From Prostheceraeus crozeri (Eukaryota; Platyhelminthes; Polycladida; Euryleptidae): a stretch of DNA of 64,000 bases. Location of the stretch: the NCBI GenBank assembly GCA_907163375.1, contig CAJQUW010004459.1, positions 310,001-374,000 of the forward strand. The letters are read 5' to 3'. The notes under the pieces were generated by a model. It had not been told where the DNA came from. It saw only the letters and a program-made list of their open reading frames with translations, and made no database searches. This document shows, one piece after another, positions 1 to 9,880 of the stretch; position 1 is the stretch's first letter, and the number at the start of each line of letters is the position of its first letter. The translations under genes and the position numbers were made by a program.

Positions 1-683
1 ATAGGAGCAGCTTTTTCTAATGAAATTTATGTTGTTGGCTAATCTCAATCAAGTTCTAATCATCATCTGTGCAAATATCAAACTGATTTGATTTCTTTGC
101 GGAAACGCCCAAATTTGTGTCGAAATGATAAAATAATTGAATATTGATTAATTTCGTGTTGAAACAAAGACAGGCGTGGCTTATGTCACTAATTCATTTC
201 AGAAATAGAATACCATGTATGCAGTGAAGTCCACACCAACAGATGTTTTGTTGTTTATCTTCCGAAATAGAGCATCACACCCATGAAGTGAAGTGAAGAA
301 ATATTTTAATGAATAGTCGATGTTCAAGTCAGTCTTCATTTACATGTACATTCTATACTTATAATTGGCTTTTTCGTGAGCGTGTGTCGGCTGATTAGGC
401 AATTACAGACCGACAAATAACAAAATAAATGACGGCAGACCTATCTGAGAGTAGTTCTAGTTTAGGAAGTCGACCTATCAGCACTCCAATAAAGTCTCTA
501 TTTAATCATGAGAAATGCTTTGCAATTTGACCCCAAGCTGCATCGGGGCTTGGCTCTTAGGCCTGCCATATGTGACACTTTTTTTGACGGTTTCACGGGT
601 CCACGGAGTGCCCTAGACTAGAGTGCCTAGATAGTAGAGCTTATTTTTTTTTATTTTTTAAATGTAAATAATGAATAGGACGC
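1..683. other. AT-rich stretch without recognisable gene
   Basis: No supported coding region, RNA gene or element boundary was found. The stretch ends at the left terminus of a small MITE. Confidence 0.4.
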
Positions 684-956
684 CACTGTACAATGTAAAC
701 TCACTGGGCACTAATTTAGGCAAGAAGCCGAAATTTCGTGCCAGTAAGTGCCTAGTTTGTGCCTTTCCAGTGCCTCGAGGGACCAGTAGGCGCCACTAGG
801 CACTAATAGGCACCAAACAAAATTTTTGTTTATCAAATGAAATTGAAGGAAAAATCATTGGGCACGAATCGCACATATAACTCCTCTTCTGCCTTACTCG
901 CCTTGAATTGATCGTGCCTAATTCAAGCGAAATTTTGTGCTCTAGAGTTTACAGTG
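684..956 (+). mobile_element. Small MITE, copy 1 (CACTGTA...TACAGTG ends)
   Basis: The segment starts CACTGTACAATGTAAACTC and ends GAGTTTACAGTG, so the ends are imperfect terminal inverted repeats. The interior is rich in GGCAC/GTGCC words such as 'actaggcactaataggcacc'. A second copy lies in reverse orientation near 52455-52651 and shares the block containing AAATTTCGTGCCAGT and the AATCATTGGGCACGAA part. No coding capacity is visible. No clear target duplication was found, so the superfamily is not assigned. Confidence 0.6.
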
Positions 957-2857
957 CATGGCTACATTTTGCACCGAGACTGCCTTCACCCAAGAGTTTA
1001 TAGGGGTCTGCGTGTATAGCTAACATATATGTGTGAACTGCAAACACACTTGGTAATAATTAAGACGATATCGGATAATGCGGTGTTAATAAATAGTTCG
1101 CTACACGGGATCATGCGTGCAGTAGGCAACAGACTGTAGACAGCAGCTTATACGGTCAAATAGGCCTGAATAGCTTACAATGTGTAGCTTAATTACAGAA
1201 GCGGCGAAGCGCATGACAACGTAGAGGCGAATTGTATAAGCCTATTACATTAAGCAACTGCATTTTTAGTAGCAATATTTTTAGCAACTAGGGATGTTAA
1301 AGCCATAGAGTAGAGTTAAAGCTGACTGTGTCAATTTGCGTGGATCACACTAAGAGCTCTCAATGCTCGGATTCGAGAGAGGCAAGGTCAGACTGAAGAC
1401 ACAGCAAAATGAACTGCTCTGTACAACCTGAACATATTTGTGACGTAGTGACTATATGTCAACGATTGTTGGGAGAGGGCTTATTGGGATCTATTGGGAT
1501 TGGGGTGGATTTTTGGTAGCCTAATCCCAACCCAATCCTAATAGCTATTGGGATCCCGATTGAGATCCCAATCCCAACGGCAGGCCTGGGAATTATGGAT
1601 AGTCGGCAATTACTGACTTTCAGATCTATGAACTCTCATATATATTTGGTTGATACAAATATGTGAATCGGTTCACAGACCGATAACTAGCTTGTGCAAT
1701 GACAGGAGTTAGAAATGTTTCACTTTCATTAAATTGGATACCACAAACACGCACATGGACACTTTATTTTTTCTTTGAGTTGTTCGTGCGATAAAACAGA
1801 TGCAAGATGTACGGCTGAGCGAAGAGTTCTTGCATATAAAGAATGACATTATGGAAAAATCTATTAATTTAATTCCCTGATATTCCTGAAGTATGAATTT
1901 CGGATTACTGAACTATGTACATCAACTGTCACTCCTGTTTGCATCTGTATTCCTCAATCTCATGTTATCTTTATTGCCTTTGAGTTTATCATTAAGCTGA
2001 TATAGTGAGAAGGTGAACGCAATGCAATTATGAATCATGTACAGCATAACAGCATAACTCTTATTTGTTAATGTATTATAATAGACCAATTCAGCTTACT
2101 TTTGTTTTAGAGTACTGTTTATATTAAGCCCTCGTGGACACTCGTGTGCCAATTTTCTGTAAAGTAACATTGATCACTTCAAGACTGCCAGCTGCTAAAC
2201 GTATTTCTGCTAAACGTTCGTACAAAGTATCTGCAGCTTAAGGCAGGAGCATCATTCATCATTTTTCCCTATTTGCATCAGACCGGTCACTAACTAACAA
2301 TCAATCATTTAAGTGATATATCGATATTTTTGTGATCATTTTAGTGAATGGAAATCTAAAACTGATCAATGAATGCATGCACAACTGGTTATCAACAAGA
2401 AGATGAAGTATTTGTAGATTCCAGGCAAAGATTACAATATGTTCAGTGGGCAAAAGTTGGCAAATGCATTAATATAGGAAAACAATCATATACCGCCCAC
2501 ATCAATATGTAGATAAATGAGTGGTTTACGGTCGTCTATTAAGTACCTTAACAATCAATTAATTTCTATGCCAAATCAACTATTACATTCTAGCCGTAGA
2601 AATGGAACTTCATCTATATTTTTGTCTTCCAAATGTCTACGGATAACTATGTGATTTTTCGCTGAATCATAGTTTTGACATAGCTATTCAGTCCCTTCAA
2701 TTTAATAATTCAATGCTCTTCTGTTATCAATTGTGATATCAAATAAAACTGCTTACAAGAGTTGGCGAAAAAGTAATATCATAGATGTGCCCACAAATCA
2801 TGCTTTGATTGCATACTTCACTTATATACTTATTTTGGTTTCACAAAGCTTCTTCCT
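957..2857. other. Non-coding stretch with one palindromic patch
   Basis: No gene is supported. Apart from the GGGAT/ATCCC patch at 1478-1588, listed separately, I see only AT-rich unique-looking DNA. Confidence 0.35.
1478..1588. repeat. GGGAT/ATCCC palindromic patch, probable hAT terminus
   Basis: Repeated TTGGGAT on one side and ATCCCAA on the other form a fold-back of about 110 bp. On + it ends CCCAACGGCAGGCCTG. The reverse complement of that end, CAGGCCTGCCGTTGGGA, resembles the CAGGCTTGCTGTGGGAA end at 12235 beside the hAT transposase. It is therefore probably a short relic of the same hAT family. Confidence 0.45.
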
Positions 2858-2994
2858 GTTCGTTCTCTGAAGGATCCACAAAGTTCTCGAAGTCGCTCAT
2901 GTGTCATCTACTGTGCTCTGTGTGGCTGTGGAAACAGCTACATCGGACGTACGAAGAGGAATTTGTGGGTCCCAGATCATGTACCTAAGTGACT
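2858..2994 (+). pseudogene. Penelope-like element GIY-YIG endonuclease fragment
   Basis: The frame reads VRSLKDP, then a cysteine knuckle with CALCGCGN, then SYIGRTKRNLW, and meets a stop (PK*). SYIGRTKRNL is the second half of the GIY-YIG nuclease signature found at the C-terminus of Penelope-like retroelement proteins, which nick the target DNA. A matching RSLKDP segment occurs in the fragment near 21250, so both probably come from one PLE family. Only about 45 codons survive. It is a dead fragment. Confidence 0.6.
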
Positions 2995-3371
2995 TGAGAA
3001 TAGAAATACGAGATCACTCTTGAACAGCGCCACAAAGTTCCATTGCTCGACACTTAATTGTGACACTTGTCAATAACTTTCGGCTCTGACAAGAAAGCGC
3101 TTTACCTAAAGTTGCGCTTTCTATTATCGTATAGCGCTCTCCCCTCGAGAGAGCTAACGAGCGCCAGCTGCTGTTCCGAATTTGATTGGCGGTTGAAAGA
3201 GTTATTGGCGGTTCTGTCACTCAATGATCAAATTGTGGAATAATTCAATCAACAAATGTCACCAGCTGTGATTCATGAAAGAGTTACAGTAGAAACGATG
3301 CATATTACAATACAATTAAGGAAAATTAGACCAATATTCATCATTACACGCAAGTGATGGCAGCAAACTGG

Positions 3372-3440
3372 AGGATCATGATTATAGGCTGCACTCGTAA
3401 TTGAGAAACGCACTTCCTTGAATTTCTGAAAAATCCGTTA
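3372..3440 (-). repeat. Inverted copy of a PLE 3'-terminal segment (empty-site paralogue)
   Basis: The reverse complement of this stretch reads TAACGGATTTTTCAGAAATT, then AGTGCGTTTCTCAATTACGAG and AGCCTATA. The same order is found at 6345-6382 (TAACGGATTTGCCGAAATT...GTGCGTTTCTC) and continues after the hAT insertion at 8142-8157 (ATTACGAGTATAGCCTATA). It therefore shows the uninterrupted form of the site into which the 6383-8133 element was inserted. Confidence 0.6.
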
Positions 3441-3610
3441 TTCTGAATTCTGATTTCTGATTCAGAATTTCTGAAATATTTCTGAAAATTTCTGAAGCAA
3501 ACTGCATTGATTTCTTAAAGCCTGAATTGATTAGGAAACATGAGCTGATGAACATCAATCGTTGTACATAAAGACTAAAATTTATTATTCTTGAGTTCAC
3601 CAGCTACCCA

Positions 3611-3641
3611 TGAGTATGTCTCTGTGAGACGAAACGTCGGG
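3611..3641 (+). ncRNA. Degenerate hammerhead-like motif (PLE end)
   Basis: GTCTCTGTGAGAC forms a perfect 4-bp hairpin (GTCT/AGAC). It is directly followed by GAAAC and GTC, which is the right half of a hammerhead core. The left half (CATGAGTA) departs from CUGANGA, so catalysis is unlikely. PLE ends are known to carry hammerhead motifs, which fits the PLE debris on both sides. Confidence 0.35.
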
Positions 3642-4250
3642 GTTACCTCATTCTGCAAATAATAAAGTATACCAGATTATTGCATAGTTGTAGAATCGTA
3701 TTTCAGAATCCCGTCTATATTTGATAAAATTTGTTCTCAGGGAAAATCTAGGTAGAGGGATTTTATCGCGGATATCTGTGGTCCTAATAATCTGGCATCC
3801 TTTATAACGGATAGAGGATAGCTATACGATTCTCTAACATAGCTCGTGACATCCTCTATCCATTACAAAGTACAGGGAACAGAATGATTTGTTTTGACAT
3901 GGCTATGAATAGTTCCTAGACTTCTAATAGACGTCTATGAATAGTTGTATACTTAGAATCCGGGTAGTGAACTTTCTATGGTATTATTAATTTCTGTGTT
4001 TAGAATAGCTTGTCATCTAAATCTATGGCAAAATGTCCAATATCCAATGTGATTATACGGATATTTCTATGAAATTTCATCCTGCCCTCCCAGAAGAGCA
4101 AGATAGAAAATATTGCTTTGCGACATTTTTCATATCATGGCAGATTACTTTCACAGAGTAACAGGAAATAGATATACTGATTGATGACAGTTTGAAATTT
4201 GATTTGAAGAAGATTCTGCGCTATAACACTGTGAGTGGAAGTATAGCAGC

Positions 4251-4496
4251 ATGTCATCGTATTTTCTAATGTTAATTTCGCTAGCTATTTTCATTCTCAC
4301 ACCAACAACTATTGCTCGATTAAAAATGTGCAAACCCCGCGGTACAATATGTGACGGTAGAACCTATAATTTGATATACATTGAAAATGGAAGACCGTGT
4401 ATTTGTCACTGCAAAATTGACGAAATGTTTATGGGAAAAAAAGTTTATGGAAAGTGTTGGAGGAAGATTAGACAATCAAAATGGAAGACAGTCTGA
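4251..4496 (+). CDS. Putative small secreted six-cysteine peptide
   Basis: An 81-residue frame starts at ATG. Residues about 1-22 form a hydrophobic signal peptide (SYFLMLISLAIFILTP). The rest is basic and has exactly six cysteines spaced C-x6-C-x15-C-x-C-x-C-x14-C, as expected for a disulfide-stabilised secreted peptide. The frame closes at TGA, and an AATAAA poly(A) signal follows at 4665-4670, so it could be a complete intronless gene. I do not recognise the family. Spacings of this kind occur in antimicrobial, regulatory and venom-like peptides alike, so no function is assigned. It lies between PLE remnants, and a chance frame cannot be excluded. Confidence 0.42.
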   Translation: MSSYFLMLISLAIFILTPTTIARLKMCKPRGTICDGRTYNLIYIENGRPCICHCKIDEMFMGKKVYGKCWRKIRQSKWKTV

Positions 4497-4722
4497 TTGT
4501 CGCTGCATTATCGACTTGTATTACTGTCGGATTACCAATTTACATGATTAATGCAAAGTGTCATTTTCAAGATTGAATGCCTATAGACAGTCTACTCCAC
4601 AAATGGAACGAAAGATAAAACTTTACTTTACTTTTTCGATTCGAATATCATTAATTTTCTTTAAAATAAAAAGTTTTTTCTTTAGAATGATTTGTTCTTT
4701 CGCATCACACACATGATAAAAT

Positions 4723-4878
4723 ATGAACCTGTTTATTAAGGATCATTTTTGAGCGCTTGAAACATGTAGGTCCTATGAACCTGTTTATTAAGGATCATTT
4801 TTGAGCGCTTGAAACATGTAGGTCCTATGAACCTGTTTATTAAAGATCATTTTTGAGCGCTTGAAACATGTAGGTCCT
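4723..4878. repeat. Tandem repeat, 52 bp x 3
   Basis: Three consecutive 52-bp units, each beginning ATGAACCTGTTTATTAA and ending CATGTAGGTCCT, are identical except for one G/A change in the third. The near identity implies a recent duplication. It starts about 50 bp after the poly(A) signal of the six-cysteine peptide frame. Confidence 0.95.
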
Positions 4879-4950
4879 ACGTCAGTTTGAAGTTTTAGAT
4901 TTTACATCAACTTATTTCCGCGTCATCAATAATCGTTCTAGTACAGGTCA

Positions 4951-5130
4951 TCAGAAGCCTTGATAACTGTCTTTTCTGTCGTTGAAATAAGTTGAATTTG
5001 GCAAAAACAAATGTATCCAGCAGCAGAGATTTATGGTAGATGCTATTGGTCTCATAGGATAGATTCCATTATTTTCAGGCTTATGGTCTTTTATATGAGT
5101 GTAAAATCCAGCCGGTTGAGAGTTTATGAG
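4951..5130 (-). pseudogene. PLE reverse transcriptase N-terminal part, inverted
   Basis: On the minus strand the frame reads PAGFYTHIKDHKP, then YPMRPIAS. This is the conserved start of the RT fingers in Penelope-like elements (a K-x-HKP...RPI(V/A)S pattern). It points away from the RT palm segment that starts at about 5140 on +. The palm motif A region expected between the two is missing, so this is the inverted 5' part of the same damaged element. Confidence 0.6.
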
Positions 5131-5139
5131 ATTATGAGA

Positions 5140-6179
5140 TTCAGTATGGTGATGAAACATATCTCCAAATTGGTGGCGTCCCTATGGGCACACATTATGC
5201 TCCCCCCTTCGCCGTTATTTTCATGAACTACATAGAAAATAGAGCTTTAAAAGAATTGAAAAAAATTAATATCTCACCTCCGATATTCAAACGGTTTATC
5301 GATGACATCATTATGGGTCCTTTCTCATCTAGTTTTCAAGATAGTTATAAAATTCTCAACATATTCAACAATATAAGTAAAGATGTTCAATTTACTTTAG
5401 AAATTCCACAAAATTGTCTAAACTTTCTAGATTTGAGCATCTCGATTAAAAACGATTGTGTTTGTTACAAGCACTATAGTAAGCCATTAACTTCGGATAA
5501 CTCTCTACGCAAAGACAGTTGGATCATCATGTTAAAAGTAACTTCATAGAAAATACTCTCAACACAGCCGATGAAAGATGCAGTACGATAGCAGATAAAT
5601 CTGAAGCAATTCATAACGCTAAACAAAAACTTAAGAAAAAACGGTTTCAAAGAAAACGAGTTTAAACGGAAATCGAAGAATAGGAAGCGTCATTCCAATG
5701 CAAGTAAAGATATTAATTTATCTATGCCTTTCGTTAACGGTAGCTTAAGCAGAAAAAATAATTCTCAGATTCGCAAATATAATCTCAATGTTCGTCTTGT
5801 TAATACTACCAGTCCTACATTGTCCCGTTGTCTAAATAGTCGCAATAAACATAAAAATAAAAAACATAACAATTGCAACCTTTGTGATCGTTTGCCTGAA
5901 AAAATAAATTGTAATAGTTATAATGCTGTCTATGAGTTTAAATGTCGGAGTTGTAATGCTAGTTACATAGTTAAAACTTCAAGATCTTTCAAAATTAGGT
6001 ATCAAGAACATAAGCGGAGAATTATGAATAGGGACAGTAAGAGTGCATTGAGTGTGCATCTTCGTGATGCACACTCAATATCCAACTTCGATGTGAATAT
6101 CCTTCAGAGAGCGCTACACTGCTTTGATAGAAGCTCGCATGATTCAGGACAGATGTCCATCTATGAATCGTCGTCATGA
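5140..6179 (+). pseudogene. Penelope-like element: RT palm/thumb and GIY-YIG remnant
   Basis: The first frame (to 5549) reads QYGDETYLQIGGVPMG, then THYAPPFAVIF, then FIDDIIMGPF, which holds the catalytic Asp pair (IDD). It continues with LNFLDLSISI and LRKDSW of the PLE thumb. After a frameshift or stop near 5549, a second frame (5724-6179) has a cysteine-rich linker (NCNLCDRL...EFKCRSCN) and the GIY-YIG motif ASYIVKTSRSFKIRYQEHKR. Residues of the nuclease are largely kept, but the reading frame is broken at least once and the RT N-terminus lies inverted upstream. The product would be a retrotransposon polyprotein. It is inactive. Confidence 0.8.
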
Positions 6180-6276
6180 GTTTGCTGGCTTGTAGGAGAA
6201 CACAGGTCGTGCCATATAGATTCTTATTCAGCTTTTACATGCATATCTGGAAATAGCATGTCAAATGCGCCTGTTT

Positions 6277-6316
6277 TATACTCTGTGAAGAAGGGTATGG
6301 ACCCGAAACGTCGAGT
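6277..6316 (+). ncRNA. Hammerhead-like motif at PLE 3' end
   Basis: UACUC and GAGUA could pair as stem I. Between them lie UGAAGA (from CUGANGA, with the C lost), the hairpin GGGT-ATGG-ACCC as stem II, then GAAAC and GUC. The order and pairing match a minimal type-I hammerhead, apart from the altered first core residues and one extra A before stem II. It sits just after the PLE coding remnant, where such ribozymes are known in this class. Confidence 0.5.
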
Positions 6317-6382
6317 AAAAACTCGTTTTTTCTGTTTTACTAACTAACGGATTTGCCGAAATTCAAGGGAGTGCGTTTCTCG

Positions 6383-8133
6383 CAGAGTTGGAAGTGGGTC
6401 GTGGGTCATGGGTCAGGTGGGTCGTGGGTCACATATGCCGTGGGTCAGACTTCGTTGACCCACTTCCAACCAGTTTGACCCATGATAGATTTGACAATCT
6501 CAAATACAGTAAACTTCATTTATTCGTATTATTATCATTCATGAAAAATGATTGAGTCAGTGTCACTGAAAGGGGTGACGGATGCACACAGTCAAAATAT
6601 GCTACACTGTTGACTTTCACGCGCCTCATACAGTTTCGAAACGGGGCGGAATTCACACAAATCAAAGGCTCGAAAACAATTGTTGTTGTCTACTGAGAGA
6701 AGTTGTTTGAGTACAATATTGTGTATGCTCGATTCTCTGTCGCTATGTCTGACGATACCCAATGATGACGTGTGACCTTGATTTCAGAGATGCAGCTACT
6801 GAAGAAGTCAGGTATTCAGAGGTTTTATTCATCTTGAAAATTTTCTTTCAATGCCAGCTGACCCTCGTTTTGTTTGTTTCGTTTGATTTTGTTGGTCTTT
6901 CGTAGAAAATATCATCTGGTAGAGAGAGATTAAAATGGTAAATTTCTGGTAAAGATTGATCAGATCCTAAATATTTTCGAAATGTGTAATTGATCAAAAT
7001 ATCTTGATAATATACATGCTTCACTTATAAAGTATCTAGCCGTTCACTACTTTCGCATCATACATATTCCATGCATCCCATTGCTCATTCGATACATGAT
7101 AATCTGAAATACGATAATTCATATGACGGTCATTGATATAGACTTATCCCCTTCACACAGACTTTTTACGGCAGTGCTCTGTGAAGAGATATTTTTTGAC
7201 ACTTCGTATCAATAAAAAGCTTCGTTTTGATATTTGATTTGGTATCAATAAAAATAGGAAAATATTACATGATGTCACTAGTGATTGTTACCACAATGTA
7301 CTCGCAAATATAGCGCCACTCAAATGCATCAGTTCATCTAGCCTACATTATATATACATTGTAAGCTAATTCTTGAATTATAATCATATCCTCGTACAAT
7401 TTTCTATTCATGCTTACTCCATTTTACGCATGCTCACTCCATTTGCTTTTCAATGAATGTCATTCTTACATCAAATATACAACTTTCTACTTAAATCTAA
7501 CATTTGTAGAAGTTAATGAAATTTGAATCGATTGCCATCATAAGCAACAAAATATTGGCCTGACGATTTTTCAGGGATAATTTTCACACATGTAGTTTAT
7601 AGCAAAATAAATGCATGAAAAAATGATTTAGGCCTACTGCAATCTTATTTTCCAACTTCATTTGATTAAGAAAGGTAAAATTTGAAATTTAGTCTGTAGG
7701 GCCCTCAACTTTTAACTTTAACTCGTCTGTAGCACAAAAAAGGATAGTCGAGAATTATAAATAGAAGCAGAATCGTTTAAATGTTTTTAGAACCTCAGAC
7801 ATTTGTGGCACATGATCTTTGATAATAAGATAATTTTGATGAGGTTCCATGTCCATTTATCATGTGACAAGTGATCTGATACACTTGAATCTTCATAACA
7901 AATCTGTACAACAATTTTGATACTACGAGGCCTCTAGTAATAGACCTAGAATCTTGAATGAAAATGAAACTAGATGATAACAGAAAAGGAAATTGCACTC
8001 ACATCATTCACCTTTGCATCATGTGGGTCAGGTGGGTCAGGGTACCCTGTGGTTCAGGTGGGTCGTGGGTCAACGATGTGTTGGGTCAGGTGGGTCAAGT
8101 GGGTCAAGTTTCGTTGACCCAATTCTAACTCTG
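6383..8133. mobile_element. Non-autonomous hAT element with GTGGGTCA subterminal arrays
   Basis: Left end CAGAGTTGGAAGTGGGTC and right end GACCCAATTCTAACTCTG are inverted copies. The flanks GTTTCTCG (6375-6382) and GTTTCTGG (8134-8141) form an 8-bp target duplication with one mismatch, as in hAT. The host sequence (a PLE end) continues across it and is seen uninterrupted in the inverted paralogue at 3372-3440. Just inside each end are arrays of a 9-bp word GTGGGTCAN (about 6396-6470 and 8028-8110). The interior of about 1.5 kb has no transposase-like frame. A third, larger array of the same family lies at 45350-45793. Confidence 0.8.
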
Positions 8134-8589
8134 GTTTCTGGATTACGAGTATAGCCTATACATTACAGATAGACTGCACACCACCAAGGACCGCCCCTCC
8201 CTTCATACAGTTGACTGTCATCATGTTTTTTCACATGTCGGTATTATTGGTCGAAATGTTCTACAATTGTTTGTTAAAGTTCAGGAATTAAATGAGTGTG
8301 AGCTCACTATTCAACAGCAGGAAATTTCGATGAGCCGGTGAATAATGGAATGCAGTCCTGGCCGTCTTGACCTTGACGTTTTGAATGAAATGCCTTGAGA
8401 TTCCGCGCTTTGAGATGACATGGTTATCATTCAAGAGACGGATACATGGATGATATCTCTCTTATCTGTGATGGACAACGTATTTCTCCAACACTTCCGG
8501 TGATGTGCAGTTTCCGATAACAATTCCTACACAAAGCCTTGTGATGTCGTTCTTGTGATTTGAGTGCTTGAAAATTGACATTTGGAAAA

Positions 8590-8923
8590 ATGCTCAGAAT
8601 TTTACTATTCTTCACTTTTACAGCCTTTGTGTCCTCATCAAATGAAGATACAGGAAAATCTGTTGACAACCGCATTCCTCAGTCAAAAGAGATAACAATC
8701 GAACGGTCCAGATTGATTCTGTTGTTACAAGAGATGCGAAAAGTTCAAAACTCTCAAGAAAATTCGCTCGGGAGAGCTGAAAACATTACGAGGACTCTGA
8801 TGAAGAGAATTGAACTCCTTGAAGGGAAACTAGAAAATGTTACGAGGAATGTCAATGATTATTTGCAAAGTATGAATAGTATTTATGGATATTGGATGAA
8901 TACCAGCGCTAAGACAAAATCCG
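8590..8923 (+). CDS. Lectin locus exon 1: signal peptide and coiled coil
   Basis: The ATG at 8590 starts a clear signal peptide (LRILLFFTFTAFVSSS). A polar, Leu/Met/Ile-spaced segment of about 80 residues follows (RLILLLQEMRKVQ..., LMKRIELLEGKLENV), typical of a coiled-coil oligomerisation stalk, with N-glycosylation sites at NIT, NVT and NTS. The exon ends at a strong donor (CCG|GTAAGT) after 334 nt, so the intron is phase 1. All three PAN/lectin exons downstream on + have phase-1 acceptors, so this is very probably their 5' exon. The layout signal peptide - stalk - lectin domain is mirrored by the intronless gene at 58318-59865. Upstream of 8590 the frame lacks another ATG. The product would be secreted. 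Confidence 0.75.
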
Positions 8924-9454
8924 GTAAGTACAAACATGTCAGTCTGTTACAGCTGATAATGTAGGATAAAATATAGCAAAGTGTGTGCTGCAAATCAAGG
9001 ATAATGCTTATTGAAATATAACAGCAATATAACGGTCGCCTCAAAAAAGTATCTGTATACAGTGCAAATTTTTATCATATCCAAACAAACTAGAAAACAT
9101 CAAAATCAATATAAGAAGTCAAATGTTTTCTGTTTATATCATTTAGCGTCAAATCTTATCCATTGTGTAAATAAGACTAATGTGTTTGTTATAAGTTATA
9201 AGTTTGTTATAAGTCCCTGCAGAGGAAACTTTTGAAAAAGCCATCGTTCACAACCGGACAATAAGGCCTAGGTCTAGCTTTCAAGAATACTGACTAAATA
9301 ATAAAATAATGAATACGTTGCTACATGTGGAAGGCCTGCTCAGACAGCGTCGAATGAACAAGCCATGCAAGATAGCTCCGACCGTAGAGTACTGTATGGC
9401 CCCAACGCAGTGACCTTCAAAAACTTTCATCATTGTTGAAGGCACAGAGTAGGG

Positions 9455-9880
9455 ATATATAGGTAGAATGTCGACTCAAAAAAGTATCTGCATACAGTGC
9501 AAATTTTTATATCAAAAGATTCAGCTTTTCGCGGAGATTACGTTCCTGCGGTCCAAAAAACATATTTGAACAGTTTTTAGAAAGATACGTTTTTGCAGCT
9601 TTATATACTACCGACATGAAGCCTCTTTGTAAGTAGTATGAAACAAGTTGGATATCAAAATGAATGAATATCTGCTAACAAGCATCAATAAACGGAAATT
9701 AAGCTGAGTATCTAGGAATTTCATGAACCGCATTATAATACAAGTCTTCATGAAAAATTTGAAATCTTATTGTGCCTTCTTTACTGAAATTTCAAGTTTT
9801 TAATTCAATTTTCATCGGCATGAATTTATGATTCACTAAATTCATGTTTCATTTCTGTAATCTGAATCTTTCGATTAACT
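9455..9880 (+). repeat. Dispersed repeat R1, copy 1
   Basis: It begins with AATGTCGACTCAAAAAAG, then TATCTGCATACAGTG, and includes TATACTACCGACATGAAGCC and CATGAACCGCATTATAAT. The same order is found at 51500-52450 (+) and, reversed, at 60590-61035. A short copy of only the leading segment is at 9035-9080. No coding capacity is visible. The common sharp start suggests a non-autonomous DNA transposon. Confidence 0.75.

Noticed and set aside
8575..8589. Lectin exon 1 starting five codons earlier
   Set aside because: The codon at 8575 is TTG; the first ATG, with an ideal signal peptide, is at 8590.
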